53,585 nucleotides of DNA, taken from NCBI GenBank assembly GCA_029864335.1, contig JAOTTS010000015.1:1-53585 (forward strand), given 5' to 3'. Each line of letters begins with the position of its first letter. Position 1 is the stretch's first letter. Shown one piece after another: positions 14,484 through 23,225 of this stretch. The notes under the pieces were generated by a model. That model did not search any database, was not told the DNA's origin, and worked only from the letters and a program-made list of their open reading frames with translations. Both the position numbers and the translations under genes were made by a program. The stretch is from Candidatus Nitrosopumilus sp. (lineage in GTDB: Archaea; Thermoproteota; Nitrososphaeria; Nitrososphaerales; Nitrosopumilaceae).

Positions 14484-14624
14484 ATGCCTGTTCTAAATTG
14501 GGTTGGAAAAGAATTTATCATTAATCACGATAAAGAAATTCCTTTCAGATTATTAAAAACTAATAAATCAAAATCTGTAGGAACATCAAATAATTTGATT
14601 ATTGAAGTAAATCCTGAATTATGA
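14484..14624 (+). pseudogene. 5' fragment of a site-specific DNA methyltransferase
   Basis: MPVLNWVGKEFIINHDKEIP followed by FRLLK and NNLIIEVNPEL. This resembles the N-terminus of type II/III (Mod-like) DNA methyltransferases, where NLIIxGDNLxAL normally follows. Here the frame ends at the point where the substrate-binding DNA-methylase core would begin, and about 400 bp downstream contain no continuation. I read it as the stub of a deleted restriction-modification gene; recognition is from memory of the family. Confidence 0.5.
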
Positions 14625-14791
14625 AATCGAAACAAAAATGACATTATTCCTTCCCAAAAAATTCTGTATGTTTTTTTATTTTCTGCAAAAAAACCATATG
14701 GAGGTCTAATGTTTAGCGATTTTAATAATATGTAATTTGATTTGAATTTTGCTTGAAATGGCTCAAAAAATTTATTTTCATTCTTTCCTAA

Positions 14792-14872
14792 TTAATATCC
14801 TAATAATCCTCCCAAAAAACCTAAGATAACTTTTTCATCATCCTCCATGGTGGTTCTCAATTGGACTTTCAT
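14792..14872 (-). CDS. 26-residue micro-ORF
   Basis: Starts MKVQLRTTMEDDEKVILGFL and ends GGLLGY; an internal ATG gives an 18-residue form. The Gly-rich hydrophobic C-terminus could touch the membrane. Weak evidence, listed because the surrounding 400 bp hold nothing else. Confidence 0.25.
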   Translation of the reverse strand: MKVQLRTTMEDDEKVILGFLGGLLGY

Positions 14873-15041
14873 TAAAAAATTTACATATTTTACTTTTTAA
14901 TGCCTTAATCATGCATAATTTTCTCACTAATTCTGACTTTCTAAGTAGCAATTTGTAGGCCTAGTTCGGTTGATGTGAATTTCTGATTTCTAAACTAGCA
15001 ATCTCCAAAATAGTAATATCATAATTTCCTCATACTAACAT

Positions 15042-15741
15042 GTGGCTATAATTTATGGAATTTCAGAAGCAACAAAAGAATTTCTAAAGAAAATTCCAAA
15101 AGATGTCAAATCCCTCGATGACATTGAAAAAATTCATCAAAAATTAACTCAAGAATATGATGATCTAGAAAACAAAGGATTGATTGCAAAATTCAGTCAT
15201 TGGAACAAGAAACGTCAAATAAAAAAAATTGAAGATAACCAAGACAGCAGAGCACAAAGGTGCTCGAGGCGAAGTTCAGGCATTAGAAAAATCATCTGAG
15301 CTATCTGATGACTATCATATTTTTTGCGGAGTTAACAAAGAACTAAAAAAATATGTCACATACCGAAGAAAAAGGAATCTCAAATCTGCACAAATGGATT
15401 TTGTTGTAGTATCAAAAAGAGGTGTATCTGTAATTGAGGTAAAAAATTGGAGTTCACACTATTACAAGAATTACTATGGACTTCCTCTACATGAACAAGT
15501 TGACAGGGCAGATAGAGTTTTGTGGATATCACTCAAGTCTTTTTGGTTTAGCCCTAAAGATCCTCAAATCTCGAGTGTATTACTATCCATACAAGGAAAT
15601 ATCAATTATGATGATGATTACGGATATGTCAGTGTAAAAAATCTCAATAATATCAACTACTTGCAAAACCGAGAAGAGCAATTTTCAGACAAAGAAGTCA
15701 GTAGACTTATTGGAAGAATGAAAGGGGACATTACAAAATGA
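15042..15741 (+). pseudogene. NERD-domain nuclease-related protein, frameshifted
   Basis: A GTG-started frame (15042) gives a helical N-terminus (TKEFLKKIPKDVKSLDDIEK) and runs into a basic stretch; about 15230-15245 the homologous reading moves to a +1 frame that continues to TGA 15741. That frame holds the NERD core: GARGEVQALEKS, YRRKRN, MDFVVVSKRGVSVIEVKNW, i.e. the D...E-x-K nuclease-like motif. Total about 230 residues. One indel separates the halves. It overlaps the RusA-like gene by an ATGA, so both were one unit, perhaps part of a mobile or defence locus. Confidence 0.7.
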
Positions 15742-16145
15742 AATGGGACGTAGTTCTACCTAAAATTGAAATTCGTAATTATCCTCCAGTTATTGCTAGT
15801 AGTAAGAAAGTAGAACGAAAACAAGAACTTTTCAAGAAATTGAAAAAAGAAATTGGAAAGGATTTACCAAAAATCAAAAAATTATCCGTTGATAAACCGT
15901 TAACAATTGATGTCTGTTACTACATCTTAGCTTCTGATGAATCTGGAAAATCTAAAAAAGATCTTGATAATCTATTGAAAATTCTCTTTGATGTACTATC
16001 TGTAAATATGAGAAATGGTCATGAACCTCTCAAAGGTTTGGGTTTGATGAGAGACGATACTTACGTCTACAAAATAAAATGTGAGAAAAAGGAAAATTCT
16101 AAAAATCGAGAAGGATTCGATTTGAAAATTTTGAGAAGAATTTGA
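15738..16145 (+). CDS. RusA-like Holliday-junction resolvase
   Basis: 135 residues, similar to RusA in length. KKDLDNLLKILFDVLS (about 72-87) carries the DLDN...K signature and LGLMRDDTYVYKIKCEKKE the DD and following strand, giving the acidic cluster that binds magnesium. RusA-like enzymes cut four-way junctions and are usually phage- or element-borne. ATG overlaps the stop of the NERD frame (ATGA at 15738). Confidence 0.7.
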   Translation: MKWDVVLPKIEIRNYPPVIASSKKVERKQELFKKLKKEIGKDLPKIKKLSVDKPLTIDVCYYILASDESGKSKKDLDNLLKILFDVLSVNMRNGHEPLKGLGLMRDDTYVYKIKCEKKENSKNREGFDLKILRRI

Positions 16146-16151
16146 TGTTAT

Positions 16152-16223
16152 TCAGGCATAATCTGGGACTTTTTTAGACCCAACTTGCTCTACTGGTCCG
16201 GTCGGTGTAAAATTAATTTCCAT
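16152..16223 (-). CDS. 23-residue micro-ORF
   Basis: MEINFTPTGPVEQVGSKKVP then DYA. It lies alone between the resolvase and the LLM oxidoreductase. Composition is sensible; no family recognised. Confidence 0.3.
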   Translation of the reverse strand: MEINFTPTGPVEQVGSKKVPDYA

Positions 16224-16276
16224 CAAACTAACCAATTTCCCAAAAATCTAAAATCTAGTTTACTATTGGGTTAGTC

Positions 16277-17131
16277 ATGAAGATAGGTATCTCTCTTTCA
16301 AATTACGGAGTACTGCCTTCTAGGTCTCTTTTAAAAGGTGCTGCCTTGGAGATTGAACGACTTGAGCTTGATTCCATATGGGTGTCTGATCATATCATCG
16401 TTCCAAAGAATGACACTCCTTGGAACAGAGTCTTTGAGAGTGTTACGACGCTGGGATTTTTAGCATCAATCACCGAATCTATTCGTCTGGGGTCTTCGAT
16501 ACTTTTAGTTCCCCTTAGGGAACCACTTCTCTTGGCAAAACAGATTGCAACTCTGGACTCGCTGTCAAACGGAAGAGTGATGATTGGAGTTGGAATTGGA
16601 TGGAACAAAAAAGAGTTTGATTTACTTGGATATAATTTTAAAGATAGATCCAAGATTGTTGTAGAAAATATTGACATTATGAGAAAGATGTGGGCAGGCG
16701 AGTATTCAAAACAAGGCTATTCTTGTGAACCAATGCCAGTATCAAAAAACGGACCACCCATATTGATTGGAGGGCAATCTGCAGGGGCATTAAAGAGGGT
16801 TGCATCAATTGGTGATGGTTGGCATCCAGTTGGGATATCTGCACAGGAGTATGATTTGGGAATACAAAAGATAACACAAATGAAAAAAAGTAATTTTATC
16901 TGGTCTTTACGAATTAATTTTGCTGCCAATCAAAAAATTGAATCTCAATACACTGGGGCAGATGGTCATCCTAGACTGCGATTGACTGGTAATATTGATG
17001 AGATAATCTCACAAATACAAGAATATCAAAAAATCGGATTGTCTCATCTAGTATGTGATATTAAGGCCAATTCAAAAAAGGAATACTTTGAGCAATTAAA
17101 AACAGTAGGCGAAATCAAGAAATCATTCTAG
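16277..17131 (+). CDS. LLM-class (F420-dependent) oxidoreductase
   Basis: 284 residues of the luciferase-like TIM barrel: MKIGISLSNYG, LDSIWVSDHI, GSSILLVPLREPLLLAKQIA, LDSLSNGRVMIGVGIGWNKK and the later PPILIGGQSAGALKR, all standard for F420-dependent members of this superfamily. The substrate cannot be read from sequence; relatives act on methylene-tetrahydromethanopterin, alcohols or sugar phosphates. Single transcription unit with short flanks. Confidence 0.85.
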   Translation: MKIGISLSNYGVLPSRSLLKGAALEIERLELDSIWVSDHIIVPKNDTPWNRVFESVTTLGFLASITESIRLGSSILLVPLREPLLLAKQIATLDSLSNGRVMIGVGIGWNKKEFDLLGYNFKDRSKIVVENIDIMRKMWAGEYSKQGYSCEPMPVSKNGPPILIGGQSAGALKRVASIGDGWHPVGISAQEYDLGIQKITQMKKSNFIWSLRINFAANQKIESQYTGADGHPRLRLTGNIDEIISQIQEYQKIGLSHLVCDIKANSKKEYFEQLKTVGEIKKSF

Positions 17132-17193
17132 ATGGCGTAATTTCTGATAAAAATAGCGCATGATTATATTGTATTTACTGTTACTGCTAACAC

Positions 17194-18099
17194 TTGACTG
17201 ATTGGACAAAGGATGACACTGATGACGACAAATTTTGGAATTGGATGGAAAAAGACAAAGAAAATTACAATAAAGAACATCCAAGAAAACTCAAAAAACA
17301 AGGAAAGATAAATAAGAAAATTATTGTCTCAGGAATAATTGGTCTTGCATTAGCTGTCATGATTTTTGGGATATTGTCAAGTAACAATGAGTTTGGTTCT
17401 GAAAAATATTATTACATTCCATATTATAGACTGAATAAATCTCCTTTATTCTGTGCTCAAGAATTTTCAGATCCTGTTTTTTTAGATGCTAGTGATATCA
17501 TGATAGAAAAGACTTCGGCAGCTATCAAGGGTTGGGAGATGAAAATAGAACAATATACAGAGACTGACGGAGTATGGAACTTTGAATACAAGGTAATCCT
17601 TCCTGATTCAAAATTTGCTGATTTTGGTTGTGATGCGACAATCGTGTTTGAAAGATTCACCCCTGAGGGACGAGAGATTGTAAGGGGAGAAACTGCACTG
17701 TCACGTTATGGATTTTCTGATGTTGTGATTTTCTATCTTGATCCTACCTCAAAAGATAAGATTGCTCCCAATGTTGACTTGGTAATAGCACATGAAATTG
17801 GACATGTTTTGGGACTAGGTCATCCGTTATTTGGAGGACAGAATGACGGACTACCATTTTATAGAGATAGCAACACCATGCTTTTCTCTCGTTCAATTAT
17901 GGTGACTCCTGAAATATATCCGTCATTGCCATCTGGCATGATTTATTCTATAACTGATTATGATGTCAGGACAGTGGTTAATCTTTATGGTGGAGGTATA
18001 AGCAACACTCCTATATTTTTTGGATACCTAAACTATATTGTAATTGCAGTACTTTTTGGCATTGCTTTATTTGTCAACAAAAAGTTAAAGGAAGACTAG
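17194..18099 (+). CDS. Membrane-anchored zincin metalloprotease
   Basis: 301 residues from TTG. Cytoplasmic charged N-terminus (1-45), membrane helix about 46-66 (IIVSGIIGLALAVMIFGIL), an external catalytic domain with HEIGHVLGLGH (HExxHxxGxxH, matrixin/metzincin-like zinc site), and a second helix near the C-terminus (FGYLNYIVIAVLFGIALFV). A Met-turn-like SIMVTPE follows the zinc motif. It should cleave proteins at the outer face of the membrane. A second matrixin-like protease is encoded at 26398. Confidence 0.8.
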   Translation: MTDWTKDDTDDDKFWNWMEKDKENYNKEHPRKLKKQGKINKKIIVSGIIGLALAVMIFGILSSNNEFGSEKYYYIPYYRLNKSPLFCAQEFSDPVFLDASDIMIEKTSAAIKGWEMKIEQYTETDGVWNFEYKVILPDSKFADFGCDATIVFERFTPEGREIVRGETALSRYGFSDVVIFYLDPTSKDKIAPNVDLVIAHEIGHVLGLGHPLFGGQNDGLPFYRDSNTMLFSRSIMVTPEIYPSLPSGMIYSITDYDVRTVVNLYGGGISNTPIFFGYLNYIVIAVLFGIALFVNKKLKED

Positions 18100-18167
18100 A
18101 AGATTCATGATAGAAAAAATTGGATTTAGTTACAAATAGTCATAAATTAATTAATTCTGGAACTTTT

Positions 18168-18847
18168 CTAGAGACAAGTTACTACCCTACTCCGATCGGG
18201 TCCGCCTACATTTTGTGTCGAACCCTGTCTTAGCACCACTTTGTCGTTTGGAAGGACTGCAACGAATTGCCATCCCTTGATGATCAGTTTTTCTCCCTCT
18301 TCAGGTTCTGTGACTATTTGCCTGTAGATGATTTGCAGTGTATCTTGCAGCGAATCAGCATATTTTATGGTATCAGGATGAATAGTGTCATCTGATCTTA
18401 CCTCTAATGTTTTTGCATCAACATGAAATATAGTATATCTGACATCATTGCCGTCTCTATTTGGTGAATAATTGCTAATTACCGCTTGTACTACCCAAAC
18501 ATCACGGTTAATCTGGTTTTTATCAGAGTTTAGTAGATTTACAAAGTCCATCTTTATCACATAACAGACACTGGAGTTGTGATTCCTATTCCCTTGAGTA
18601 AAGTAATGATAGTTTGCAGCAGAAGTCTGTATTGCTCTAGGATCACAAATCTTGTATGTGTAGGAATTCCCAACTGAGAGATTCTTTCCTATTCCCACAA
18701 GTTACTTTTTTGATCTGAGATTTGTTGATTGTAATCTACTATCCCATATGAGTTGGATATCATGATATCATCGTATGTCAATCCGACCATAGCAGTAATA
18801 ATTACAACAATTACAAACAGTTGCAGATAAATCTTGATCTTTTTCAC
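18168..18847 (-). pseudogene. Exported/membrane-anchored protein, one frameshift
   Basis: GTG 18847 opens a frame with a signal anchor (IYLQLFVIVVIITAMVGLTY) that ends at a TAG near 18692. The remaining 176 residues, down to 18168, lie in another frame that starts inside this region (VGIGKNLSVGNSYTYKICDP). One missing base in the run around TTGTGGG would fuse both into about 227 residues. The long part is beta-rich with a few Cys and no recognised family. Translation from GTG 18698 alone would lack the signal. Confidence 0.6.
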
Positions 18848-18906
18848 AAAAGACTATCTGTGTTTGTTTAAAAGGAAAAAATATTGTTGGCGTTATTGAT
18901 CAATAA

Positions 18907-19044
18907 TTAGGCAGTCAATACTTTTGTTTGTCGTAGTGGATGCTTTGAGAGTCTGATGTGCAAGATAGCAGAAGTTTCGTGTTTGAAGGTCAAGTTACAT
19001 CTGTAACACTTCCAAATTGTTATACTATTAGAAGACACTGACAT
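18907..19044 (-). CDS. C2H2 zinc-finger microprotein
   Basis: 45 residues. WKCYRCNLTFKHETSAILHI continues RLSKH: C-x2-C-x12-H-x5-H, with Phe at the core position, followed by a basic tail. Similar in size to the finger at 1722 but not a close copy. Flanking sequence 18848-18906 and 19045-19197 holds no other gene that I can support. Confidence 0.65.
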   Translation of the reverse strand: MSVSSNSITIWKCYRCNLTFKHETSAILHIRLSKHPLRQTKVLTA

Positions 19045-19197
19045 ATCAGATATCATATGAAATATAACAAAATAGTAGAATTGTGTAGAATGATCTAAAT
19101 GCTATTGCTGCATTGTTGTGACAAGTACCATATTCCTTCTTAATGGAACTGTCATCAAAATACTAGCGCTGGTTTTTGGTCTTAAGTTCCAAAATTA

Positions 19198-19356
19198 TTA
19201 TTTTCTTTTTTGATTGATATTTAGAATTATTTGATTCTCTTGATTCCAACCTAATCTTTTGATAATGTCATCAGGTATGTTAATTCTGTGCTGAAGATAT
19301 TTTGTTGTTCGGTCTGCTCCAAGATATATTCTATGTTGTAGTTTGATTGTTTTCAC
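19198..19356 (-). CDS. AbrB-like (SpoVT-AbrB) DNA-binding protein
   Basis: 52 residues from GTG. RINIPDDIIKRLGWNQENQI followed by ILNI matches the swapped-hairpin AbrB pattern (x-Ile-Pro-x-x-Ile-hydrophobic turn, then a strand). Such proteins dimerise and bind DNA as transition regulators or antitoxins. The next gene upstream (19427) is a small helical protein and might be a partner, but I see no toxin domain. Confidence 0.6.
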   Translation of the reverse strand: MKTIKLQHRIYLGADRTTKYLQHRINIPDDIIKRLGWNQENQIILNINQKRK

Positions 19357-19426
19357 AGATACATTATAATGCTGATTATCTTAAAACGTAGAAACTATGG
19401 GGTGTTACAAATGAGAATGACAGTAA

Positions 19427-19570
19427 TCAGGTTACCTTGTGAATATGGGGTCTGATTTTACTAACGATCTTTTGCAGTTTTAGTTCTATCTCATCAGAAG
19501 GCTTTTTGCCAATCTGTCCAATTACGCCTACAAAATCACTTATTATCTCGTCTTTGGGGTATATTTTCAT
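19427..19570 (-). CDS. 47-residue hypothetical protein
   Basis: MKIYPKDEIISDFVGVIGQI then GKKPSDEIELKLQKIVSKIR: a helical, charged protein. It lies 70 nt upstream of the AbrB-like gene on the same strand. Three copies of ACGCCTA (rough positions 19529, 19592 and 19624) lie in or before it. Function unknown. Confidence 0.45.
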   Translation of the reverse strand: MKIYPKDEIISDFVGVIGQIGKKPSDEIELKLQKIVSKIRPHIHKVT

Positions 19571-19670
19571 TTAAATTACAATATGTGTTTCACGCCTAAA
19601 AGTATCACTATTGAAATATACTCACGCCTACAGTAAGTCACAAGTTCATAAATTCATTATATATGACAGA

Positions 19671-19863
19671 TCAGTCATCTCTGCCAGCAGGATGTAACTT
19701 TCTTACATCTTTTATGATTTCGGCAAGTTTTTCATTTATCTTATTATGATCGTAGTTATCCATATCTAAGATAGATCTGAATTCCTGAATAATATGATGC
19801 CTGTGTCTGAAAAAAAATTGGTAGGAGTTTGAAAGTATTTCAATAGCTTTCTGCGTTATTTTT
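19671..19863 (-). pseudogene. Small helical protein, probably truncated at its start
   Basis: The open frame ends NEKLAEIIKDVRKLHPAGRD and is coding-like back to about 19863 (QKAIEILSNSYQFFFRHRHH), but no ATG/GTG/TTG occurs before the internal ATG at 19763. Either a 30-residue protein starts at 19763 or the 5' end has been lost. Confidence 0.4.
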
Positions 19864-19923
19864 TAGGATTCGATAGTGATTAGTGTGTAACACAGTCGGG
19901 TCCGTTTGCCTGTAAATGGAAGA

Positions 19924-19946
19924 AATCTAAATACGATGTTTAGATT
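19924..19946. promoter_or_regulatory. Inverted repeat AATCTAAA-N7-TTTAGATT
   Basis: Perfect 8-bp arms around TACGATG in a gene-free stretch (19864-20099). It could be an operator for a flanking gene; I see no TATA box abutting it. Confidence 0.35.
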
Positions 19947-20099
19947 GTCATGTTTTAGAGTCTGTTAACATGTGGATAAATGGTGGCATGATGTTTCTAG
20001 ATCATATTCTTTTTTTGTTCAAACAATCAGGTTAATGAAAAATTGACGTTTTATCTGTCTATGATAACAATTAACTACCTCTGAATATCGTAAAACATC

Positions 20100-20198
20100 A
20101 TGCCAATGAGAAAAAAAGGTAAACATCAAAGACATGCTGATCAAAGGGCTGAAACTCGTAAAAAAAAGAAAGCAAAATCTGGAAAGCCAAGATCCTAA
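20100..20198 (+). CDS. Very basic 32-residue peptide
   Basis: MPMRKKGKHQRHADQRAETR then KKKKAKSGKPRS. About half the residues are Lys/Arg/His. A ribosome- or nucleic-acid-associated peptide is likely. It lies 36 nt before the putative metallopeptidase gene. Confidence 0.5.
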   Translation: MPMRKKGKHQRHADQRAETRKKKKAKSGKPRS

Positions 20199-20234
20199 AC
20201 AAATTAACCCTTTTACATTCAAACTTGCCAAGGA

Positions 20235-20948
20235 GTGATATTGGACCCGCTAATACGTTTCAAAGATGCACATTCTAAAGGAATGATTCCTGATGATGTC
20301 TATGATCTTGTAGTAGAACGTTTCCCAATTGTTGTTGCAGGAATAAATCGAATCGAAAAAGCATCTGGCATAAAATATCCAGTTGTATATGTGGAGCCTT
20401 CACTTGTATTGTCTTCTCCCAATCCTAATTCATATGAATTTGGAATACTATTTGCAAGAACAATTCCTGTAATGTTTGATGATAATTTTCAGGTTGTAAT
20501 TCAGATTTCTGCACCACTAATTGCTCATGGGCTCAAAGGTACTATTCATGCAATTTTAGCACATGAGTTTTTACATTTTCTAGAATTGATGAGAAAAATT
20601 TCAAAGATGGAATTACTATCTGATGAAATCTCTGGAAATTTATTTGAAAATGTTTACACTGATGAAACGCGATTATTTGAACCCAGAGTTGTCTTCAAAG
20701 ATCGTACTTTGTTAAATCACATTACAAAAAAATTTCCTTCTGGTTTCCGTGATTACAAACTTGAAGATAAGGTGATGAAATTTTGGGCTGACAAAAATCT
20801 ACCCAAATCCAATATATCTCTGGATGCAAATAATGTGAAATTGTCTGCTGAATCACTTTCTAAAATTAAACTTGTACCCGAATTTGTTTCAAAAATTGAG
20901 CAATTAGAAGAAAAAAGCTCTAAAATTCGCCAAAAAAGATTGTACTAA
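20235..20948 (+). CDS. Putative HExxH metallopeptidase
   Basis: 237 residues from GTG. ILAHEFLHFLELM (about 112-124) is a classic HExxH zinc motif in a predicted helix, and a distal Glu cluster (LLSDEISGNLFENVYTDE) could provide the third ligand. No signal peptide or membrane segment. The C-terminus is a Lys/Glu helix. From context (ribosomal protein genes next door) it looks like a housekeeping gene; substrate unknown. Confidence 0.65.
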   Translation: MILDPLIRFKDAHSKGMIPDDVYDLVVERFPIVVAGINRIEKASGIKYPVVYVEPSLVLSSPNPNSYEFGILFARTIPVMFDDNFQVVIQISAPLIAHGLKGTIHAILAHEFLHFLELMRKISKMELLSDEISGNLFENVYTDETRLFEPRVVFKDRTLLNHITKKFPSGFRDYKLEDKVMKFWADKNLPKSNISLDANNVKLSAESLSKIKLVPEFVSKIEQLEEKSSKIRQKRLY

Positions 20949-20975
20949 TTTTACAATGAACTTAAAATAATTTTT

Positions 20976-21164
20976 TTACTGATTGAATTCAGTTAGTCCA
21001 CACTTTCCACAAGTATGTCTGTCTTTATGCTCTGACATAAACACCCCTTTTCCACATCTAGAGCAAATCTTTCTAATTCTTGTAACTTTATCTCCATCTA
21101 CTTTGAAATATTTGTAAACATTTGGACTAGAACCTTTCTTTCCTTTTTGTTCTACAGGCATCAT
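20976..21164 (-). CDS. rps27ae: Ribosomal protein eS31 (S27ae)
   Basis: 62 residues. [20 protein letters not shown] followed by [20 protein letters not shown] gives the C4 zinc ribbon (CSRC...CGKC) of archaeal S27ae, without the ubiquitin fusion seen in eukaryotes. It overlaps eS24 by an ATGA (21161-21164), the usual archaeal pairing. Confidence 0.95.
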   Translation of the reverse strand: MMPVEQKGKKGSSPNVYKYFKVDGDKVTRIRKICSRCGKGVFMSEHKDRHTCGKCGLTEFNQ

Positions 21165-21568
21165 TCATCTTTCTCCTCTGGTTTTGTTTCTTCAGGTGCT
21201 GCATCATCTGCTTTTACTTCAGCTGATGTTTCTTCAGATGCCTCTTCTGCAGGAGTTTCTGCTGCTTGGGCCTCTGCCAATTTCGTTTTTATTTTTTCAA
21301 TTCTTGAGAAAATTGTTGGATTCACATGTTTTTTTGCCAAACCTTCATCATCATAAACATAGAAAGTACCTGTGACATGTGATTTTCCTACATGAGTTCT
21401 AAGTCTCATTGGAATTACAACTTTGCCGTCTAGCTTGAATTCCTTTGTAATCATATCTACTGCCTCTAGACTTTTGAGCTTTCCGCCCAATCCTGCAAAA
21501 TTACATGCAATCTCTCTTCTAGATAGGAAGGTGTTATCTACGTCTGTGATTGTCTCGATGATAGACAT
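21161..21568 (-). CDS. rps24e: Ribosomal protein eS24
   Basis: 135 residues. The first 97 are eS24 ([37 protein letters not shown] in part). Residues 98-135 are an Ala/Glu-rich acidic tail, absent from most bacterial-size archaeal eS24 proteins and probably flexible. Small-subunit protein, co-transcribed with eS31 on the minus strand. Confidence 0.93.
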   Translation of the reverse strand: MSIIETITDVDNTFLSRREIACNFAGLGGKLKSLEAVDMITKEFKLDGKVVIPMRLRTHVGKSHVTGTFYVYDDEGLAKKHVNPTIFSRIEKIKTKLAEAQAAETPAEEASEETSAEVKADDAAPEETKPEEKDE

Positions 21569-21657
21569 GTATCAAAAATCCTTTGGATATTTCATATAAA
21601 CCTTGAACTAAGATCCTATCTGTGCCATATAAATAAATCAGGTACCATTATCTAATC

Positions 21658-22183
21658 ATGCAAAGATCGCTCTTACTTTTTGAGAATTCTATTAAAATAA
21701 AGGCCACAAGAACCAGATATTTGTATCATCTTAACAAGTTTAGGAAATTTTACAAGATAAAGGACTATGACTCCTTGCTGATAATTGACATCAAGAAACT
21801 GCAAATCATGGTCGAGGATTATGTAATGATGCTAAAAAAGAAGGTCAGTCCAAATTCTATCAACTCATACATGGGCAGGAATTCAGGCTTTCTTTGAGAC
21901 AAATGATGTGGAATTAAGGTGGAGAAAAATCAGGAGACTATTTCCTGCAAGGGTCAAAAAGAAAGGAATGAAAATCTGGACAACAGATGAGATTGATTTG
22001 ATGTTGAAAAGTACAAGGGATTTCAGACAAAAAGCGCTGATTCATTTCATTGCCGCCTCAGGTGTAAGACGTGGGGCAATCCGTGACCTTAAGCTAAAGC
22101 ATCTGAGTAGAATTGAGAACTGTTATTCTGTCCTGGTTTATGATGGAAGTCTTGAGGAATATACGACATCATTCATGGTTTAG
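21658..22183 (+). pseudogene. Tyrosine recombinase/integrase, broken and truncated
   Basis: The first frame (21658-21897) encodes an N-terminal SAM-like core-binding domain (RTRYLYHLNKFRKFY ... VSPNSINSYM). A shift near 21873 leads to the second frame, with the start of the catalytic domain: ALIHFIAASGVRRGAIRDL, whose first Arg of GVRRGA is the catalytic Arg I. The reading ends at 22183 after LEEYTTS; the H-x-x-R and catalytic Tyr are absent. So the enzyme is inactive. It lies just beyond eS24 and marks one side of a decayed element extending to about 31 kb. Confidence 0.8.
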
Positions 22184-22213
22184 TGTATAAAAGAATTGTA
22201 TTGAGAACTAATT

Positions 22214-22235
22214 CATAATTCTATACAAGATTATG
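22214..22235. repeat. 22-bp palindromic repeat, copy 2
   Basis: CATAATTCTATACAAGATTATG, one base different from copies 1 and 3. It overlaps the last codons of the minus-strand gene at 22231, between convergent reading frames. Confidence 0.7.
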
Positions 22236-22368
22236 AAATTTCCTCATTGGATTCTTTTTTTGATTTCCTTTTGATATACCTATGATAAATGTAAAACCAA
22301 GGATCCATATTCAGAGTACTCAGATGTTTTTCAATCTCTTTTCCTTTTTTTGTTGGTTCTAATGTCAT
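22231..22368 (-). CDS. KKGxEIExHLxxxNMDPWFYIY family protein
   Basis: From ATG 22368: 45 residues with KKGKEIEKHLSTLNMDPWFY then IYHRYIK. A longer form from ATG 22473 adds a hydrophobic/aromatic N-terminal helix (FSFFVGQIFYFFMNRFIF) that could be a membrane anchor. The paralogue at 29716 begins at the equivalent short position, so I choose 22368. Both copies have the 22-bp palindrome at their 3' end, so gene and palindrome seem to travel together. Confidence 0.55.
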   Translation of the reverse strand: MTLEPTKKGKEIEKHLSTLNMDPWFYIYHRYIKRKSKKESNEEIS

Positions 22369-22522
22369 ATTTTTCCTCATCCATTTGTGAATTAAATGAA
22401 AAATAAATCTATTCATAAAAAAATAGAATATTTGTCCAACAAAAAAAGAAAAAATGTACAAATTTTGAATCATCTGATTAAATGAAAATTCATAATGTCC
22501 ATTAGGATTATGAAAAAACTGA

Positions 22523-22607
22523 CTGCAAATCTCCCCATTGCAGCCAGACCATGGCAGATAACTGGTCTGTTAAACGGTACAAGAATCGCTTAACGACAGT
22601 AAAATGA
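22523..22607 (+). other. Three consecutive inverted repeats over an 18-codon ORF
   Basis: CTGCAA/TTGCAG, CCAGACCA/TGGTCTG and GTTAA/TTAAC stand in a row within about 72 nt, more structured than the surrounding AT-rich DNA. The same bases contain an ATG frame (22551-22607) starting MADNWSVKRYKNRLTTVK, which resembles an integrase N-terminus. Either a structured RNA, a recombination site or an integrase scrap. Confidence 0.3.
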
Positions 22608-22751
22608 TGTAACCCATATTAAGAGAGAAGATGAGAAAAGTAGTAAGCCTTTTTTAGCCTGAATTTTCATTTTTTAGCACTATGAAATCTTTTTGTATTA
22701 ACTTTGCATTCAGTTGTTTTAGTCTCAGGAATGAGTTTAGTTTATGCTAAC

Positions 22752-22922
22752 TCAGTTTAATTTCCAGTTATGAATCTCGTTATGACATTTTTTGCATAGA
22801 GCGATTCCGGTGTTGACATTCAGGGATACTGCAGAGTATTTTGATTGATGAAGTATGTGGTGTGAGATTTCAGCTTGTGAAGAATAGTTTTGGTATTGAT
22901 TAGAGTCTCGTGTTTTGATTGT
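22752..22922 (-). pseudogene. HNH endonuclease, C-terminal remnant
   Basis: The open frame ending at 22752 reads AEISHHILHQSKYSAVSLNV, then GIALCKKCHNEIHNWKLN: the His pair and CxxCHxxxH of an HNH/McrA-like nuclease. Only about 56 residues remain and no start codon or upstream CxxC is seen in frame. Typical of homing or element-borne nucleases; not functional as it stands. Confidence 0.65.
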
Positions 22923-22955
22923 GGATGATTATTCATAAATGGATCATTGATATGA

Positions 22956-23171
22956 CTAAGGATCCATTTTTAGAGAAAAACCGTTTATTTTTGGGGCATA
23001 TTCTCCACCATAAAATCTTTTGAGGGTTGTTTTTCGTATATTCCACGTTTGCAATAATTCGTTTTTTACTATTACGCTTACGATTATTTTTCCCCATCTT
23101 AGAACTTTCTCAGGATTATTTTTCCTATCAGGTTCTAGAATATCTCGAATACCATCAGATCTAAATTCCAC
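22956..23171 (-). CDS. 71-residue hypothetical protein
   Basis: MEFRSDGIRDILEPDRKNNP start; central VLRWGKIIVSVIVKNELL, then RFYGGEYAPKINGFSLKMDP. Mixed alpha/beta composition, no known motif. It follows the HNH remnant on the same strand of the element. Confidence 0.4.
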   Translation of the reverse strand: MEFRSDGIRDILEPDRKNNPEKVLRWGKIIVSVIVKNELLQTWNIRKTTLKRFYGGEYAPKINGFSLKMDP

Positions 23172-23225
23172 ATAATTTTTTATTTCTGATTAGATTAAGG
23201 AAGTATTCTTTTGTTCTATCAAAGC

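Noticed and set aside
17185-17194. AACACTTGAC before the zincin as another shared promoter copy
   Set aside because: It overlaps the start codon itself instead of lying about 30 nt upstream, so probably chance similarity.
20019-20231. 70-residue minus-strand ORF
   Set aside because: Phe/Ser-rich antisense of the basic peptide at 20100.
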